Source: Dulcicalothrix desertica PCC 7102
GTDB taxonomy: Bacteria > Cyanobacteriota > Cyanobacteriia > Cyanobacteriales > Nostocaceae
Assembly (NCBI RefSeq): GCF_003991905.1
Contig: NZ_RSCL01000010.1
Span: forward strand, 186,001-250,000
Reading direction: 5' to 3'
Length of the DNA: 64,000 nt
Each line of letters starts with the position of its first letter. Position 1 is the first letter of the stretch. This document shows positions 18,501-26,073 of the stretch, one piece after another. Position numbers and translations under genes: made by a program. The notes below the pieces were generated by a model. That model saw only the letters and a list, made by a program, of their open reading frames with translations. It did not search any database and had not been told where the DNA came from.

Positions 18501-19974
18501 GGCTGAACTAAAAGGGCATCAAAGTGGTGTCTACAGTGCAAAGTTTAGCCCAGATGGGCGGTATATTGTCACTGCATCAGAAGATAATACCGCCAAGCTG
18601 TGGGACACCGAAGGCAACTTACTAGCCGAACTCAAAGGGCATCAGGTAGGAGTCAACGGAGTCAGTAGTGCAGTATTTAGCCCAAATGGGCAGCACATCC
18701 TCACCGCATCATTCGATGATAATACGGCCAAGCTGTGGGATATAGACATAAAAAGTTTAAAAAGCAATTTACTCGCTGACCTTAAAGGGCATCAAAGTTC
18801 ATTAAACAGTGCAGAATTTAGCCCAGATGGGCAGTATATTGTCACTGCATCAGATGACAAAACCGCCAAGGTGTGGGACACCAAAGGCAACTTACTCGCT
18901 GAACTCAAAGCGCATCAATATGAGGTCAGCAGTGCAAAATTTAGCCCAGATGGGCAGCGTATTGTTACTGCATCATGGGACATTACCGCTGAGGTATCAG
19001 ACAAAACTGCCAAGCTGTGGGACACCAAAGGTAATTTACTCGCTGATCTAAAAGGTCATCAGGATTGGGTCACAAGTGCAGAATTTAGCCCAGATGGGCA
19101 GCGTATTGTTACTGCATCAACTGACAAAACTGCAAAGGTGTGGGACATCAAAGGTAACTTGCTAGCGGATCTTAAAGGGCATCAAAATTGGGTCACCAGT
19201 GCAAAATTTAGCCCAGATGGGCAGCACATTGTCACTGCATCACAAGATAATACCGCCAAAGTTTGGGATACCAAAGGTAACTTACCAGCTGACCTCAAAG
19301 GACATCAGAGTTATGTCAACAGTGCAGAATTTAGCCCAGATGGGCAGCACATTGTCACTGCATCACAAGATAATACCGCCAAGGTGTGGGATATCAAGGG
19401 CAACTTGCTGGCTAACCTTAAAGGGCATCAGGGTAAAATCAACAGTGCAGAATTTAGCGCAGATGGGCAGCACATTGTCACTGCATCAGATGACAAAACT
19501 GCAAAGGTGTGGGACACCAAAGGCAACTTACTGGCTGATCTCAAAGGGCATCAAAATTGGGTCGCCAGTGCAAAATTTAGCCCAGATGGACAGCACATTG
19601 TCACTGCATCAAGGGACAAGACTGCCAAGGTGTGGGACACAAGAGGCAACTTACTGGCTGATCTTAAAGGGCGTCAAAATTGGGTCACCAGCGCAGAATT
19701 TAGCCCAGATGGGCAGCACATTGTCACTGCATCAATCGACGGTACCGCCAAGGTGTGGCGGGTTGATAATTTGGATGGGTTGCTGTTGCGGGGTTGCGAT
19801 TGGCTGCAAGATTATTTTGTCACCCATCCAGAAGCGCGGGAAAGGTTGAAAGTGTGCAAAGTCAAGGGGTTAATGTTGCCCTACCCCCAAGCGTTGCCAA
19901 CCTACGGGACTTGTCGCTGCGAACCAAAGCGAGAATTAATTCGCAAAGATTCTCCATCTTTGGAAACATCATAA
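15559..19974 (+). CDS. AAA-like ATPase / coiled-coil / 16x WD40 protein
   Basis: A 1471-residue multidomain protein. Residues 1-330 form an AAA_35 domain: P-loop SRQMGKSSLK near 50, Walker B DIVIFVDEIDSV near 137, and GGQPFLTQKLC near 240. Residues 470-500 are hydrophobic and may be a membrane helix. Residues 500-690 are an Ala/Gln/Lys-rich coiled coil, and 740-1440 hold about 16 WD40 repeats, enough for two propellers. The repeats are strongly alike (FSPDGQHIVTAS...TAKVWDTKGNLLADLKGH). Residues 327-348 are an in-frame palindromic DNA repeat. The last 73 bases overlap the 3' end of the convergent protease gene. The likely role is a signalling scaffold. Confidence 0.9.
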   Translation: MTQLIYPPYQYQVGGSLPTNSPTYVERQADIDLYTALIKGEFCYVLNSRQMGKSSLKVRTMKRLQSENFACVDIDITSIGTADITPEQWYAGIINSIINSLEIYNDFDLNQWWLKEVLLSPANRLSKFIDTVLLKDITKDIVIFVDEIDSVLSLNFPIDDFFALIRECYNSRASKQNYRHLSFALFGVATPSDLIQDKRRTPFNIGRAIQLTGFQLSEAEPLAKGLGIKTNHPMSVMAEVLNWTGGQPFLTQKLCQIILDRTTEIPSDHITESIRELVQQKIIDNWESQDEPEHLKTIRDRILQGGGQKANRLLGIYKEILNHSVATPPQPSTLAGRDSGKGVRGLGSDIAEEMDLRLSGLVVEQQGNLQVYNRVYELVFDRNWVDGELKKLRPDFYEEQFNIWSKSNENPQDLLQGEKLRDALAWAEGKSLSNRDYKFISASQQWEFTQAKRKTQRQLAVGGGILAVSIAGVILAATAAGIANKQRQTAVVDRDKASQEKTIAISDRDKANQQANKASQDLNTAKQGIVKANQDLNKAKKETTTAKQQLTTAQQQANRAKQQELLAENNQKQAETKQKAAEQKVIKTGQDLAQAQTNLQIVQQDAAKKTQEAQQKVGSANRQASVAQVEAKKAQDAVKQAQITLKQAQEARKLALQEAQVAQEGTRLEQTGLSALNQFQKQGDEMNALLVAMEAGQRLKELVKDGRKLDKYPAVSPILALQTIVDQIREHNQLQHSNVVFSTEFSADGQRIVTASQDNTAKVWDTKGNLLADLKGHQGGVYSAKFSADGQRIVTASFDYTAKVWDTKGNLLVDLKGHKLPVTSAEFSADGQRILTASQDNTAKVWDTKGNLLANLKGYSGYREKKGSPEFSADGQHIVAVSGDTAKVWDTKGNLLADLKGHQSLLRSAKFSADGQRIVTASFDNTAKVWDTKGNLLTDIKDDIKEHQGGVNSAVFSPDGQHIVTMGHKTVKVWDAKGNLLAELKGHQSGVYSAKFSPDGRYIVTASEDNTAKLWDTEGNLLAELKGHQVGVNGVSSAVFSPNGQHILTASFDDNTAKLWDIDIKSLKSNLLADLKGHQSSLNSAEFSPDGQYIVTASDDKTAKVWDTKGNLLAELKAHQYEVSSAKFSPDGQRIVTASWDITAEVSDKTAKLWDTKGNLLADLKGHQDWVTSAEFSPDGQRIVTASTDKTAKVWDIKGNLLADLKGHQNWVTSAKFSPDGQHIVTASQDNTAKVWDTKGNLPADLKGHQSYVNSAEFSPDGQHIVTASQDNTAKVWDIKGNLLANLKGHQGKINSAEFSADGQHIVTASDDKTAKVWDTKGNLLADLKGHQNWVASAKFSPDGQHIVTASRDKTAKVWDTRGNLLADLKGRQNWVTSAEFSPDGQHIVTASIDGTAKVWRVDNLDGLLLRGCDWLQDYFVTHPEARERLKVCKVKGLMLPYPQALPTYGTCRCEPKRELIRKDSPSLETS
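16536..16600 (+). repeat. Palindromic repeat inserted in frame in a coding region
   Basis: This 65-bp CCCCACCCC...GGGGTTAGGGGGTTAGG segment with imperfect inverted arms looks like an extragenic cyanobacterial repeat, yet it lies inside the AAA-WD40 gene, reads through without a stop, and adds about 20 residues (PQPSTLAGRDSGKGVRGLGS) in a loop of the AAA domain's C-terminal part. Confidence 0.6.
17760..19760 (+). repeat. Tandem WD40-coding repeats, about 120 bp each
   Basis: About 16 units are so similar at the DNA level (GTGTGGGACACCAAAGGCAA and GCAGATGGGCAGC recur) that the block must be evolving by unit duplication or gene conversion. Units 4, 8 and 10 carry irregular insertions or deletions. 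Confidence 0.8.
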
Positions 19975-20897
19975 GTCAAAGGTTGAGGATTGAGACGCAA
20001 ACGAGTTTCACCCTCAGCAACTAAACTCGGCGCCGGATATTTATTCATAAACTCTTTGATAGCATTAAGTCTATCAAGAAAAGATGGATGAGTACTATCA
20101 TCTGTATCATGGTAAGGTAAACGTGACATCAAATTTAGCACACGCAAGGCGCCTTCTGGACTGTAACCTGCACGTACCATATACATATAACCAAATTTAT
20201 CAGCTTCGTATTCTTGCTGACGACTTAGCTTTTTAATTTGACTGTATAATTCTGGTTCTCTTTCGGCAGTAATTTGCTGTTTGAGTTGTTCAATTTTATC
20301 AGAATCTGGTTTTCCTTGGCAATTAAGAGCTACGTATTCTGGAATTGCTGATAATGAAGTTTTTTGAGCAGTATTTTGAACTGGACACAATGACTTACCA
20401 CGACGCTTAGTACTTCTAGCAGTCTCAAATTTTTTTGTTTCCGTTGCAATTATACTTTGAACTTTTGCGTCAACCTCTGCCTGCAACTGCTTATTTAACC
20501 TAGCAGCATAAGTAGTATATGAGTATATATGTTTTTGTGTATGGTGAGCAATTTCGTGCCCAAGAATAAAAGCTATTGCAGCTTCATCACCATCTACTTT
20601 ATCTAGTAATCCTTTCAGAAGTACGATTTGGTTAACATCTGTAGCAGAAGCATTATCATCATACTCATTTTCTACTTTCAGGCGCCACGGGTTCTCATCT
20701 AGCCCATTTGCGCGAATAATCTTTTCTGCTACAGAATAAATTGGCTTTTCATCTTCAATATCTACTGAATTAGATTTAGATGAACTTTGAGTTGGTACTG
20801 GCTGGGTGCCGTATGCAATATCTCGGTATGAAACTAAAGAAAGAAAAGCTGCTGTAACACCAAGAGTGTGACAAAGTAATTTTTGGGATGAAATCAT
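19902..20897 (-). CDS. M48 family zinc metalloprotease, exported
   Basis: This 331-residue protein has an N-terminal signal or anchor segment and an M48 peptidase domain. The zinc motif is HEIAHH (in GHEIAHHTQKHIYS, near residue 110), with the downstream glutamate in YEADKFGYMYM near 225. The ATG at 20897 with GAGG upstream is preferred over a TTG at 20909. A central insert rich in Lys/Arg and Cys (about 135-200) separates the two zinc motifs. M48 enzymes act in envelope protein quality control or processing (family knowledge). It is the last gene of a likely three-gene minus-strand unit with a GRDP-like protein and a small secreted peptide. Its 3' end overlaps the convergent WD40 gene by 73 bp. 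Confidence 0.9.
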   Translation of the reverse strand: MISSQKLLCHTLGVTAAFLSLVSYRDIAYGTQPVPTQSSSKSNSVDIEDEKPIYSVAEKIIRANGLDENPWRLKVENEYDDNASATDVNQIVLLKGLLDKVDGDEAAIAFILGHEIAHHTQKHIYSYTTYAARLNKQLQAEVDAKVQSIIATETKKFETARSTKRRGKSLCPVQNTAQKTSLSAIPEYVALNCQGKPDSDKIEQLKQQITAEREPELYSQIKKLSRQQEYEADKFGYMYMVRAGYSPEGALRVLNLMSRLPYHDTDDSTHPSFLDRLNAIKEFMNKYPAPSLVAEGETRLRLNPQPLTYDVSKDGESLRINSRFGSQRQVP

Positions 20898-20980
20898 AAT
20901 AAACCTCAATTTGGTATGGCACAGATTCAGAAAAAGTTATTGGTGCTGAGTGGCAGTAATAAAACACTGCCAACAGCTTG

Positions 20981-21448
20981 TTATGTAAATCTCAAAAGTA
21001 ATTCACAGCAGGCAGGTATTGAACTAGCTATCGCATCTTGCCCAAAGTTTCGCTGGAATAATGAATGAGTTTGAGCAAAAGCGAGTAACCATTCTTGCCG
21101 TCCTTCTGCTTTAGTCCCTACTTCAGCAACATGTACAAGCTTGGTCTCAAACAGATTAATACAGTCTTTTTCAAACTGCTCAGTATTTGCAATGTGAGCA
21201 TGTAGAACTACATCCATTTCCTCGTTAGGAATCATCTTTTTATGTGGATACTTGCTAATTAAGTGTAGAAGTAACCCATACTGCTCAATTGCAAGAATTG
21301 CTTGAGATAAGGTAAATTTACTACCTTCATTAGAACTGACTAGTCTCAAAAATATTGCTTGCCAATCAATAAACATAAGTTTGTTGATAAAAGTTTGGTC
21401 TGCAATATACTGCCAATTCTTCATAAGTGGTGTTTTTGGTATATTCAA
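20981..21448 (-). CDS. GRDP-like (DUF1399-type) hypothetical protein
   Basis: A 155-residue helical protein. The stretch NEEMDVVLHAHIANTEQFEKDCINLF resembles the core D-x-x-x-H-x-H-I-x-x-T-x-x-x-x-x-D-C signature of glycine-rich-domain/DUF1399-like proteins. This is a family resemblance from memory, not a search. The start is an unusual TTG at 21448: it has AAGGAG seven bases upstream, whereas the first ATG (21424) has none. It has no signal peptide. It lies between the small secreted peptide gene (31 bp upstream) and the M48 protease gene (83 bp downstream), probably co-transcribed. Confidence 0.6.
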   Translation of the reverse strand: MNIPKTPLMKNWQYIADQTFINKLMFIDWQAIFLRLVSSNEGSKFTLSQAILAIEQYGLLLHLISKYPHKKMIPNEEMDVVLHAHIANTEQFEKDCINLFETKLVHVAEVGTKAEGRQEWLLAFAQTHSLFQRNFGQDAIASSIPACCELLLRFT

Positions 21449-21479
21449 CTTGTTACTCCTTCAATAAACTTTTTGCTAT

Positions 21480-21683
21480 TTAACGCGAAATACGAGGTTG
21501 CTTTGGTTGGCGAAGCAACTTAAACACATTAAAGGTTTTTCGAGGTTGCTTATTTGCTGTAACCAATGCTGAATTCGTTTTAGTAACTTGTTTTGCCAAT
21601 GTTGATGGAGAGTTATGCATTTCCATAAATACAGTTGATAATGTAATCGCAATAATAATTTTTAGTGTTTTGATAGATAGCAT
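21480..21683 (-). CDS. Small secreted basic peptide
   Basis: A 67-residue product with a clear N-terminal signal peptide (hydrophobic IIIAITLSTVF, possible cleavage after STLA) and a strongly basic C-terminal half (Lys/Arg/Pro-rich, ending QPKQPRISR), which could leave a mature peptide of about 38 residues with pI well above 10. No family is recognised. No good ribosome binding site is seen at the ATG, which lowers confidence. Its position at the head of a unit with an M48 protease raises the possibility that it is a protease substrate or regulator (speculation). Confidence 0.45.
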   Translation of the reverse strand: MLSIKTLKIIIAITLSTVFMEMHNSPSTLAKQVTKTNSALVTANKQPRKTFNVFKLLRQPKQPRISR

Positions 21684-22155
21684 GACTTTATAGAAATAAC
21701 GATTTATCTACAGTAGTAAACCTTGTGGGTCTCTCTGTAATAAATGTACCGAGAGTCTACAAACGCTACAAGCCACAGTTATGGCTCACTAAAAAGTTCA
21801 GTTATGGCTCACTAAAAAGCTCAGTCATATTTAGACGCTTGAAAATCGTGGCGCCATCTGAAACTAGATGCACCCATTGGCGTGAAGTTATAAAAAATAA
21901 GCTTTAAACGTAATGTCTTAATTTGATTCCATATTTAATGTAATCACTGGCTTATACTATGTATTCTTTTACTAGGCTTAGTATTTATGCAAGTTCACTA
22001 ATAATTTTGGTTTTTCATACAAAATTCTATTTATAGCCGCTTTATATGTTAATTGTATAGTATATATATGCTATATAAAGTTTAAACTGTAGATTTTAAC
22101 CTTGAAAAAATGAGATACGATTAAGTAAAGATTCTGTCACCATAGAGAGAAGCAT
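21684..22155. other. AT-rich intergenic region
   Basis: This interval lies between two divergently oriented small genes. It contains a 23-bp tandem duplication (21776-21821) and otherwise nothing recognisable. A 60-codon plus-strand frame over the duplication has no ribosome binding site. Confidence 0.4.
21776..21821. repeat. 23-bp tandem duplication
   Basis: CAGTTATGGCTCACTAAAAA plus GTT is repeated once, directly, with one mismatch (GTT to GCT), and a 7-base start of a third copy follows. Confidence 0.7.
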
Positions 22156-22428
22156 ATGCAAACTATACTTCTGAGTCGAGAAGAAGTTGCACAGCGTGCA
22201 AAATTACTATATGAGGAAAGTATTCAAGAAAAGGTCGAGCAAGAAGAGAACATCGGGAAGATGGTCATCATTGATATAGAGACAGGAGAGTATGGCGTTG
22301 ATACAACTGGTTTAAAATCAGTAAAGATTTTGCGTCCAAAGAATCCAACTGCCCGACTATTCGGTATTAAAATTGGATACAATGTTGCAGTTTCATTTGG
22401 TGGTGTTATGGAGCGCGTTAGTAAGTGA
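22156..22428 (+). CDS. Small conserved hypothetical protein
   Basis: A 90-residue acidic protein begins at an ATG with AGAGAGA a few bases upstream. The N-terminal half is a charged helix (SREEVAQRAKLLYEESIQEKVEQEE); the second half is beta-like with NIGKMVIIDIETGEYGVD and ARLFGIKIGYNVAVSFGGVMERV. I recall similar cyanobacterial proteins encoded just upstream of small aspartyl-protease-like genes, possibly a two-gene module; no such partner is present here, so it would be an orphan. No catalytic motif is seen. Confidence 0.65.
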   Translation: MQTILLSREEVAQRAKLLYEESIQEKVEQEENIGKMVIIDIETGEYGVDTTGLKSVKILRPKNPTARLFGIKIGYNVAVSFGGVMERVSK

Positions 22429-22534
22429 TTTCAGGTTTAGCAAAAAATAGACGCGCAATTGTGTTGGCGCCTTAGTTTAGCGCTTTCTATTTATAGTTTG
22501 ATTATCAATTATCTACTTACTATTGAGAAAAAGA

Positions 22535-23243
22535 CTACTTAATTAGCACATTTTGAACAATTTCTATTCTACTTACTGGACAGTCCCACTCAAACGACCA
22601 TATTTCATCGTTATCTGAAACTTTTAAATTTTTATAGGTCGAGAAGGCAGTTAGATAAGCTCTGTTATTGCCTTTTACTGTCATAATAGCAAACCAATCT
22701 TTTGTACCAACAGGGTAAATGCAGGCATCTGGCTCAGAAAAATCAATAACTTTTTGATCATCTTTGATTTCAACAAGCCCATCGAAGATAATTTGCATCT
22801 TTGGGTCAGATGTGATTAAAAAAGGTGTTTGAGGAAGATGTTTAGTACCCTGTATAAGCCACTGAAATCCCTCACGAGAAAAGTGAGTATTTGATATTGA
22901 TAAGCGTTGAATAATTTTATTGTCTAAGAGGATGTTTGAAAAGTATCTGTGAATGTCATGCTGAGGCACGAAGCATCTCAGTATATAGTTTGAAACCCTA
23001 GATTCTTCGTTCCGTAAGACTCCACTCAGAATGACAATTTATACCTTATCCGACTTTTCAAACATCCTCTAAGGATAACAATACAGCTTCTCCATCAAAA
23101 TATCGAGTTTCACTGTCTCCAAAACCATGATAAGCATCAATGGCAATGCCGTCGGCTTTCCAAACAGGAGGCAATACTTTATACAGATTATACTCTGTAA
23201 TCCAAATGGCTAAACCTGGGTTAATAACCTCTTGCTGTACCAT
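22535..23243 (-). pseudogene. Hypothetical gene interrupted by a MITE
   Basis: Two minus-strand frames, 23243-23058 (N-terminal part, starting MVQQEVINPGLAIW) and 22969-22535 (C-terminal part), flank a 142-bp MITE. Removing the element and one copy of the 3-bp target duplication (145 bp) joins them into one frame of 187 residues, with LLSL running directly into DNKIIQRL. As it stands, translation from 23243 stops inside the element. The product is of unknown function, with no signal peptide or recognised motif. Its short length, mixed alpha/beta look and Trp-rich segments are all that can be said. Confidence 0.85.
22928..23069. mobile_element. 142-bp MITE with 17-bp terminal inverted repeats
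   Basis: Perfect terminal inverted repeats GAGGATGTTTGAAAAGT (22928-22944) and its complement (23053-23069) are flanked by a direct TAA duplication (22925-22927 and 23070-23072). The core carries the GAAGCATCTCA...CAGAATGACAA repeat. No coding capacity. The ends and 3-bp TNA-type duplication fit mobilisation by an IS5-family transposase (family knowledge, not tested). Confidence 0.85.
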
Positions 23244-23365
23244 ATTGTCTTAATTGATTAATTTGATGCTGAGGGAAATGAGGAATGATGCAATAAAGGG
23301 CAGGCAAGGATGCCCACCCCACAAAATTTTTGATTATTCTAAGAATTAATCAATCTAGAGGTCTA

Positions 23366-25177
23366 CTAAGATTGGTCTAAACGTAATACAGCCATAAAAG
23401 CTTCTTGTGGTACATCTACCGTACCAACAGATTTCATGCGCTTTTTACCTTTAGCTTGCTTTTGCAAAAGTTTCTTCTTCCGGCTAATGTCACCACCGTA
23501 ACATTTAGCAAGTACATCCTTCCGCAATGCTGGAATATGTTCACTGGCGATAACTTTGCTACCAATGGAAGCTTGAATAGGTACTTTAAATTGGTGACGC
23601 GGAATTAGTTCTTTGAGCTTTTCAGCCATTGACCGCCCTACATTATAAGCTTTATCACGATGGACAATCATTGCCAGCGAATCTACAGGGTCGCCGTTAA
23701 TCATTATATCTAGCTTGACTAGTGGGTTTTCACGGTAGCCAATCAGGTGATATTCCATACTTGCATAACCGCGTGACCTTGATTTCATTTGGTCGAAAAA
23801 GTCGGTAACAACCTCTGCCAGCGGCAATTCATAAGTTAAAGTCGTGCGTCCTTGGGTGAGATATTTCATGTCTTTGAATATACCTCGGCGGTTTTGCGAT
23901 AACTCCATTAATGTCCCAACATAAATTTCTGGTGTTATCATCTCCACTTTTACATAGGGTTCTTCAATTCGCTCGCGTTCGTTAGGAGATGGCAAGCGAC
24001 TGGGGTTATCTATATATAGCTCTTCCCCTTTAATAGTTATGACTTTATAAACCACCGAAGGCGCCGTGATAATTAAATCAAGATTGTATTCGCGCTCTAA
24101 ACGTTCTTGCACAATTTCCATGTGCAGTAGTCCCAAAAATCCGCAGCGGAAACCAAAACCCATTGCACTCGAAGTTTCTGGTTCAAAGTGTAACGCTGCA
24201 TCATTAAGACTTAGCTTATCTAAAGCTTCGCGTAAGTCCTCAAATTGGTCAGCGTCAATGGGAAACATACCGCAAAAAACCATTGGGTTAGCTTCGGTGT
24301 AACCTGGTAATGCTTCCTTTGCCTTTGCGTTAGAAAGAGTAATTGTATCCCCAACGCGCGCATCACCAACAGCTCTAATTGAGGCTGACAGATAACCTAC
24401 TTCCCCAGCGTGAAGTTCATCGACGGGCTTTTGACTAGGTGATAACACACCTAAATCGTCAATCTCAAATTCGCTACCCGATGCCATCAAGTAAATTTTG
24501 TCTTTCTTCTTAACAGTACCGTCCATGACTCGGAAGTATACAATTACGCCTCGGTAGCTGTCGTAATAGCTGTCGAAAATCAGCGCACGCAATCTTTCGT
24601 CAACAGTATTTTTTGGCGGTGGTACTCGTTCTACAATCGTTTCGAGAATTTCGTCAATGCCTATTCCCTCTTTTGCAGAAGCGAGAATGGCGCCACTACA
24701 ATCCAAACCTATTATTTCCTCAATTTCTCCAGCGACTCGACTCGGTTCGGCGCCAGGTAAATCGATTTTATTTAAGACTGGGATAATTTCTAAATCATGT
24801 TCTAGGGCAAGGTAAACGTTTGCCAAGGTTTGTGCTTCGACACCTTGAGAAGCATCTACAACTAATAAAGCCCCCTCACAAGCGGCAAGACTGCGGGATA
24901 CTTCATACGAAAAATCCACGTGTCCAGGAGTATCAATCAAGTTGAGTACATACTCTTGACCGTCTTTTGCCTTGTAGTTCATCCGGGCAGCTTGCAGCTT
25001 AATTGTAATGCCGCGCTCCCGTTCCAAGTCCATGTTGTCAAGAAATTGCTCCTTCATTTGCCGCTGTTCCACAGTCCCGGTGGCTTGCAGTAAACGGTCG
25101 GCAAGGGTGGATTTCCCGTGGTCGATGTGAGCAATAATGCAAAAATTGCGAATGCGCGCTGCGGGAACGTCAGTCAT
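23366..25177 (-). CDS. lepA: Elongation factor 4 (LepA), translational GTPase
   Basis: A 603-residue ribosome-associated GTPase that back-translocates or remodels stalled ribosomes. The G domain shows [15 protein letters not shown] (G1, near residue 17), RGITIK (G2), DTPGHVDF (G3, near 83) and NKIDLP (G4, near 137). The EF-G-like domains II, III and V follow, and the LepA-specific C-terminal domain ends with [22 protein letters not shown]. Length is normal for the family. It appears to be monocistronic. Confidence 0.98.
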   Translation of the reverse strand: MTDVPAARIRNFCIIAHIDHGKSTLADRLLQATGTVEQRQMKEQFLDNMDLERERGITIKLQAARMNYKAKDGQEYVLNLIDTPGHVDFSYEVSRSLAACEGALLVVDASQGVEAQTLANVYLALEHDLEIIPVLNKIDLPGAEPSRVAGEIEEIIGLDCSGAILASAKEGIGIDEILETIVERVPPPKNTVDERLRALIFDSYYDSYRGVIVYFRVMDGTVKKKDKIYLMASGSEFEIDDLGVLSPSQKPVDELHAGEVGYLSASIRAVGDARVGDTITLSNAKAKEALPGYTEANPMVFCGMFPIDADQFEDLREALDKLSLNDAALHFEPETSSAMGFGFRCGFLGLLHMEIVQERLEREYNLDLIITAPSVVYKVITIKGEELYIDNPSRLPSPNERERIEEPYVKVEMITPEIYVGTLMELSQNRRGIFKDMKYLTQGRTTLTYELPLAEVVTDFFDQMKSRSRGYASMEYHLIGYRENPLVKLDIMINGDPVDSLAMIVHRDKAYNVGRSMAEKLKELIPRHQFKVPIQASIGSKVIASEHIPALRKDVLAKCYGGDISRKKKLLQKQAKGKKRMKSVGTVDVPQEAFMAVLRLDQS

Positions 25178-25389
25178 ATACTTTTATTTGCCGTTTTTAG
25201 CAACCAAGATAAAAAAGAAGATACTTAACGTATTTTAATGCTTTATTTGCCCAAACGCTGCTATAAGCAATTTAATAGCTGGAGCTAGGGCGCCTCGATT
25301 CAAGATTGGCACTTAGCAAGCAGGGAACAGCGGATAATAGTATTCATGCTTTTCGCTAGCTGATACTACCTTGTTTTTATCTATGCTTA

Positions 25390-25682
25390 GAGGTTGTTTG
25401 AAAAGTGTCATGAGCGTGTCATATCATGTCCGGCTGATTACCGATAATTACCACATAATTTAGAGACGCGTTCACGGAGTGTACCGAAGGTAAATTTTGC
25501 GTCTCTACAACGATTTTATTATGGTTACGTTCCGGGACATGATATCATGAGTCCCGCAGTGAAGCATCTCAGTATACGTGTAGAACCCAGATTCTAGCCT
25601 GCGGCAAATGCTCCGCATTACGTTCCGCTTCGCTCCAATCACAATGACAATTTATACCTTATCCAACTTTTCAAACATCCTC
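25390..25682. mobile_element. 293-bp MITE, second copy with nested repeat
   Basis: Terminal inverted repeats GAGGTTGTTTGAAAAGT (25390-25406) and ACTTTTCAAACATCCTC (25666-25682), one mismatch between ends, are flanked by TTA duplications (25387-25389 and 25683-25685). The right half matches the core of the 142-bp element. The left half holds an interrupted GAGACGCG...GCGTCTC palindrome (25462-25509) and two ATCATGTC/GACATGAT segments, so the element has gained about 150 bp. Confidence 0.8.
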
Positions 25683-25969
25683 TTAGTTATACAATTTGCA
25701 ATAAATATTAAAAAATATCAAAATTTCATAATAATTTATTAGTGCTTTATAAAGGCTTTATATCTGTTGAACGAATATTTGATAAATTTACTAATAAGTT
25801 ACCTAATTAAATTTGACTTCAAAATCTAAACAATTAATTTATAGATATTATTTTTTCTGCGTATCATGATTACTGCAAGAGCTTATATAAACCTGAATAT
25901 ATATTTGGTTTGCTCCCTTAGCAATAACTTATTATCGCAACTATAAAAAAATACGAAATAGATATTCAC

Positions 25970-25997
25970 GTAGAGACGCGATTAATTGCGTCTCTAC
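25970..25997. repeat. GAGACGCG palindrome
   Basis: GTAGAGACGCGATTAATTGCGTCTCTAC, a nearly perfect hairpin 77 bp before the acyltransferase start. Confidence 0.7.
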
Positions 25998-26073
25998 AAA
26001 GCGCGGAAACTGGAGATTTTCACGCAGGGATTTTACGAATGATTTAGGACTTTTGTATATCAGGGTTTGTTAG

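Larger units (their letters stand above)
25178..26073. other. Repeat-rich 896-bp intergenic region
   Basis: No gene is seen. It contains the 293-bp MITE copy (25390-25682), AT-rich sequence, and a GAGACGCG palindrome at 25970-25997. It must carry the promoters of lepA (leftward) and of the acyltransferase gene (rightward). Confidence 0.6.

Noticed and set aside
17760-19760. CRISPR-like or VNTR array
   Set aside because: The repeats are coding WD40 units with an open frame, not repeat-spacer structure.
15559-19974. WD40 protein as part of the type I secretion cargo group
   Set aside because: It lacks a DUF4114 tail, and the AAA and coiled-coil parts are signalling-type.
21725-21907. 60-codon plus frame over the 23-bp duplication
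   Set aside because: No ribosome site; covers a tandem repeat; no protein-like pattern.
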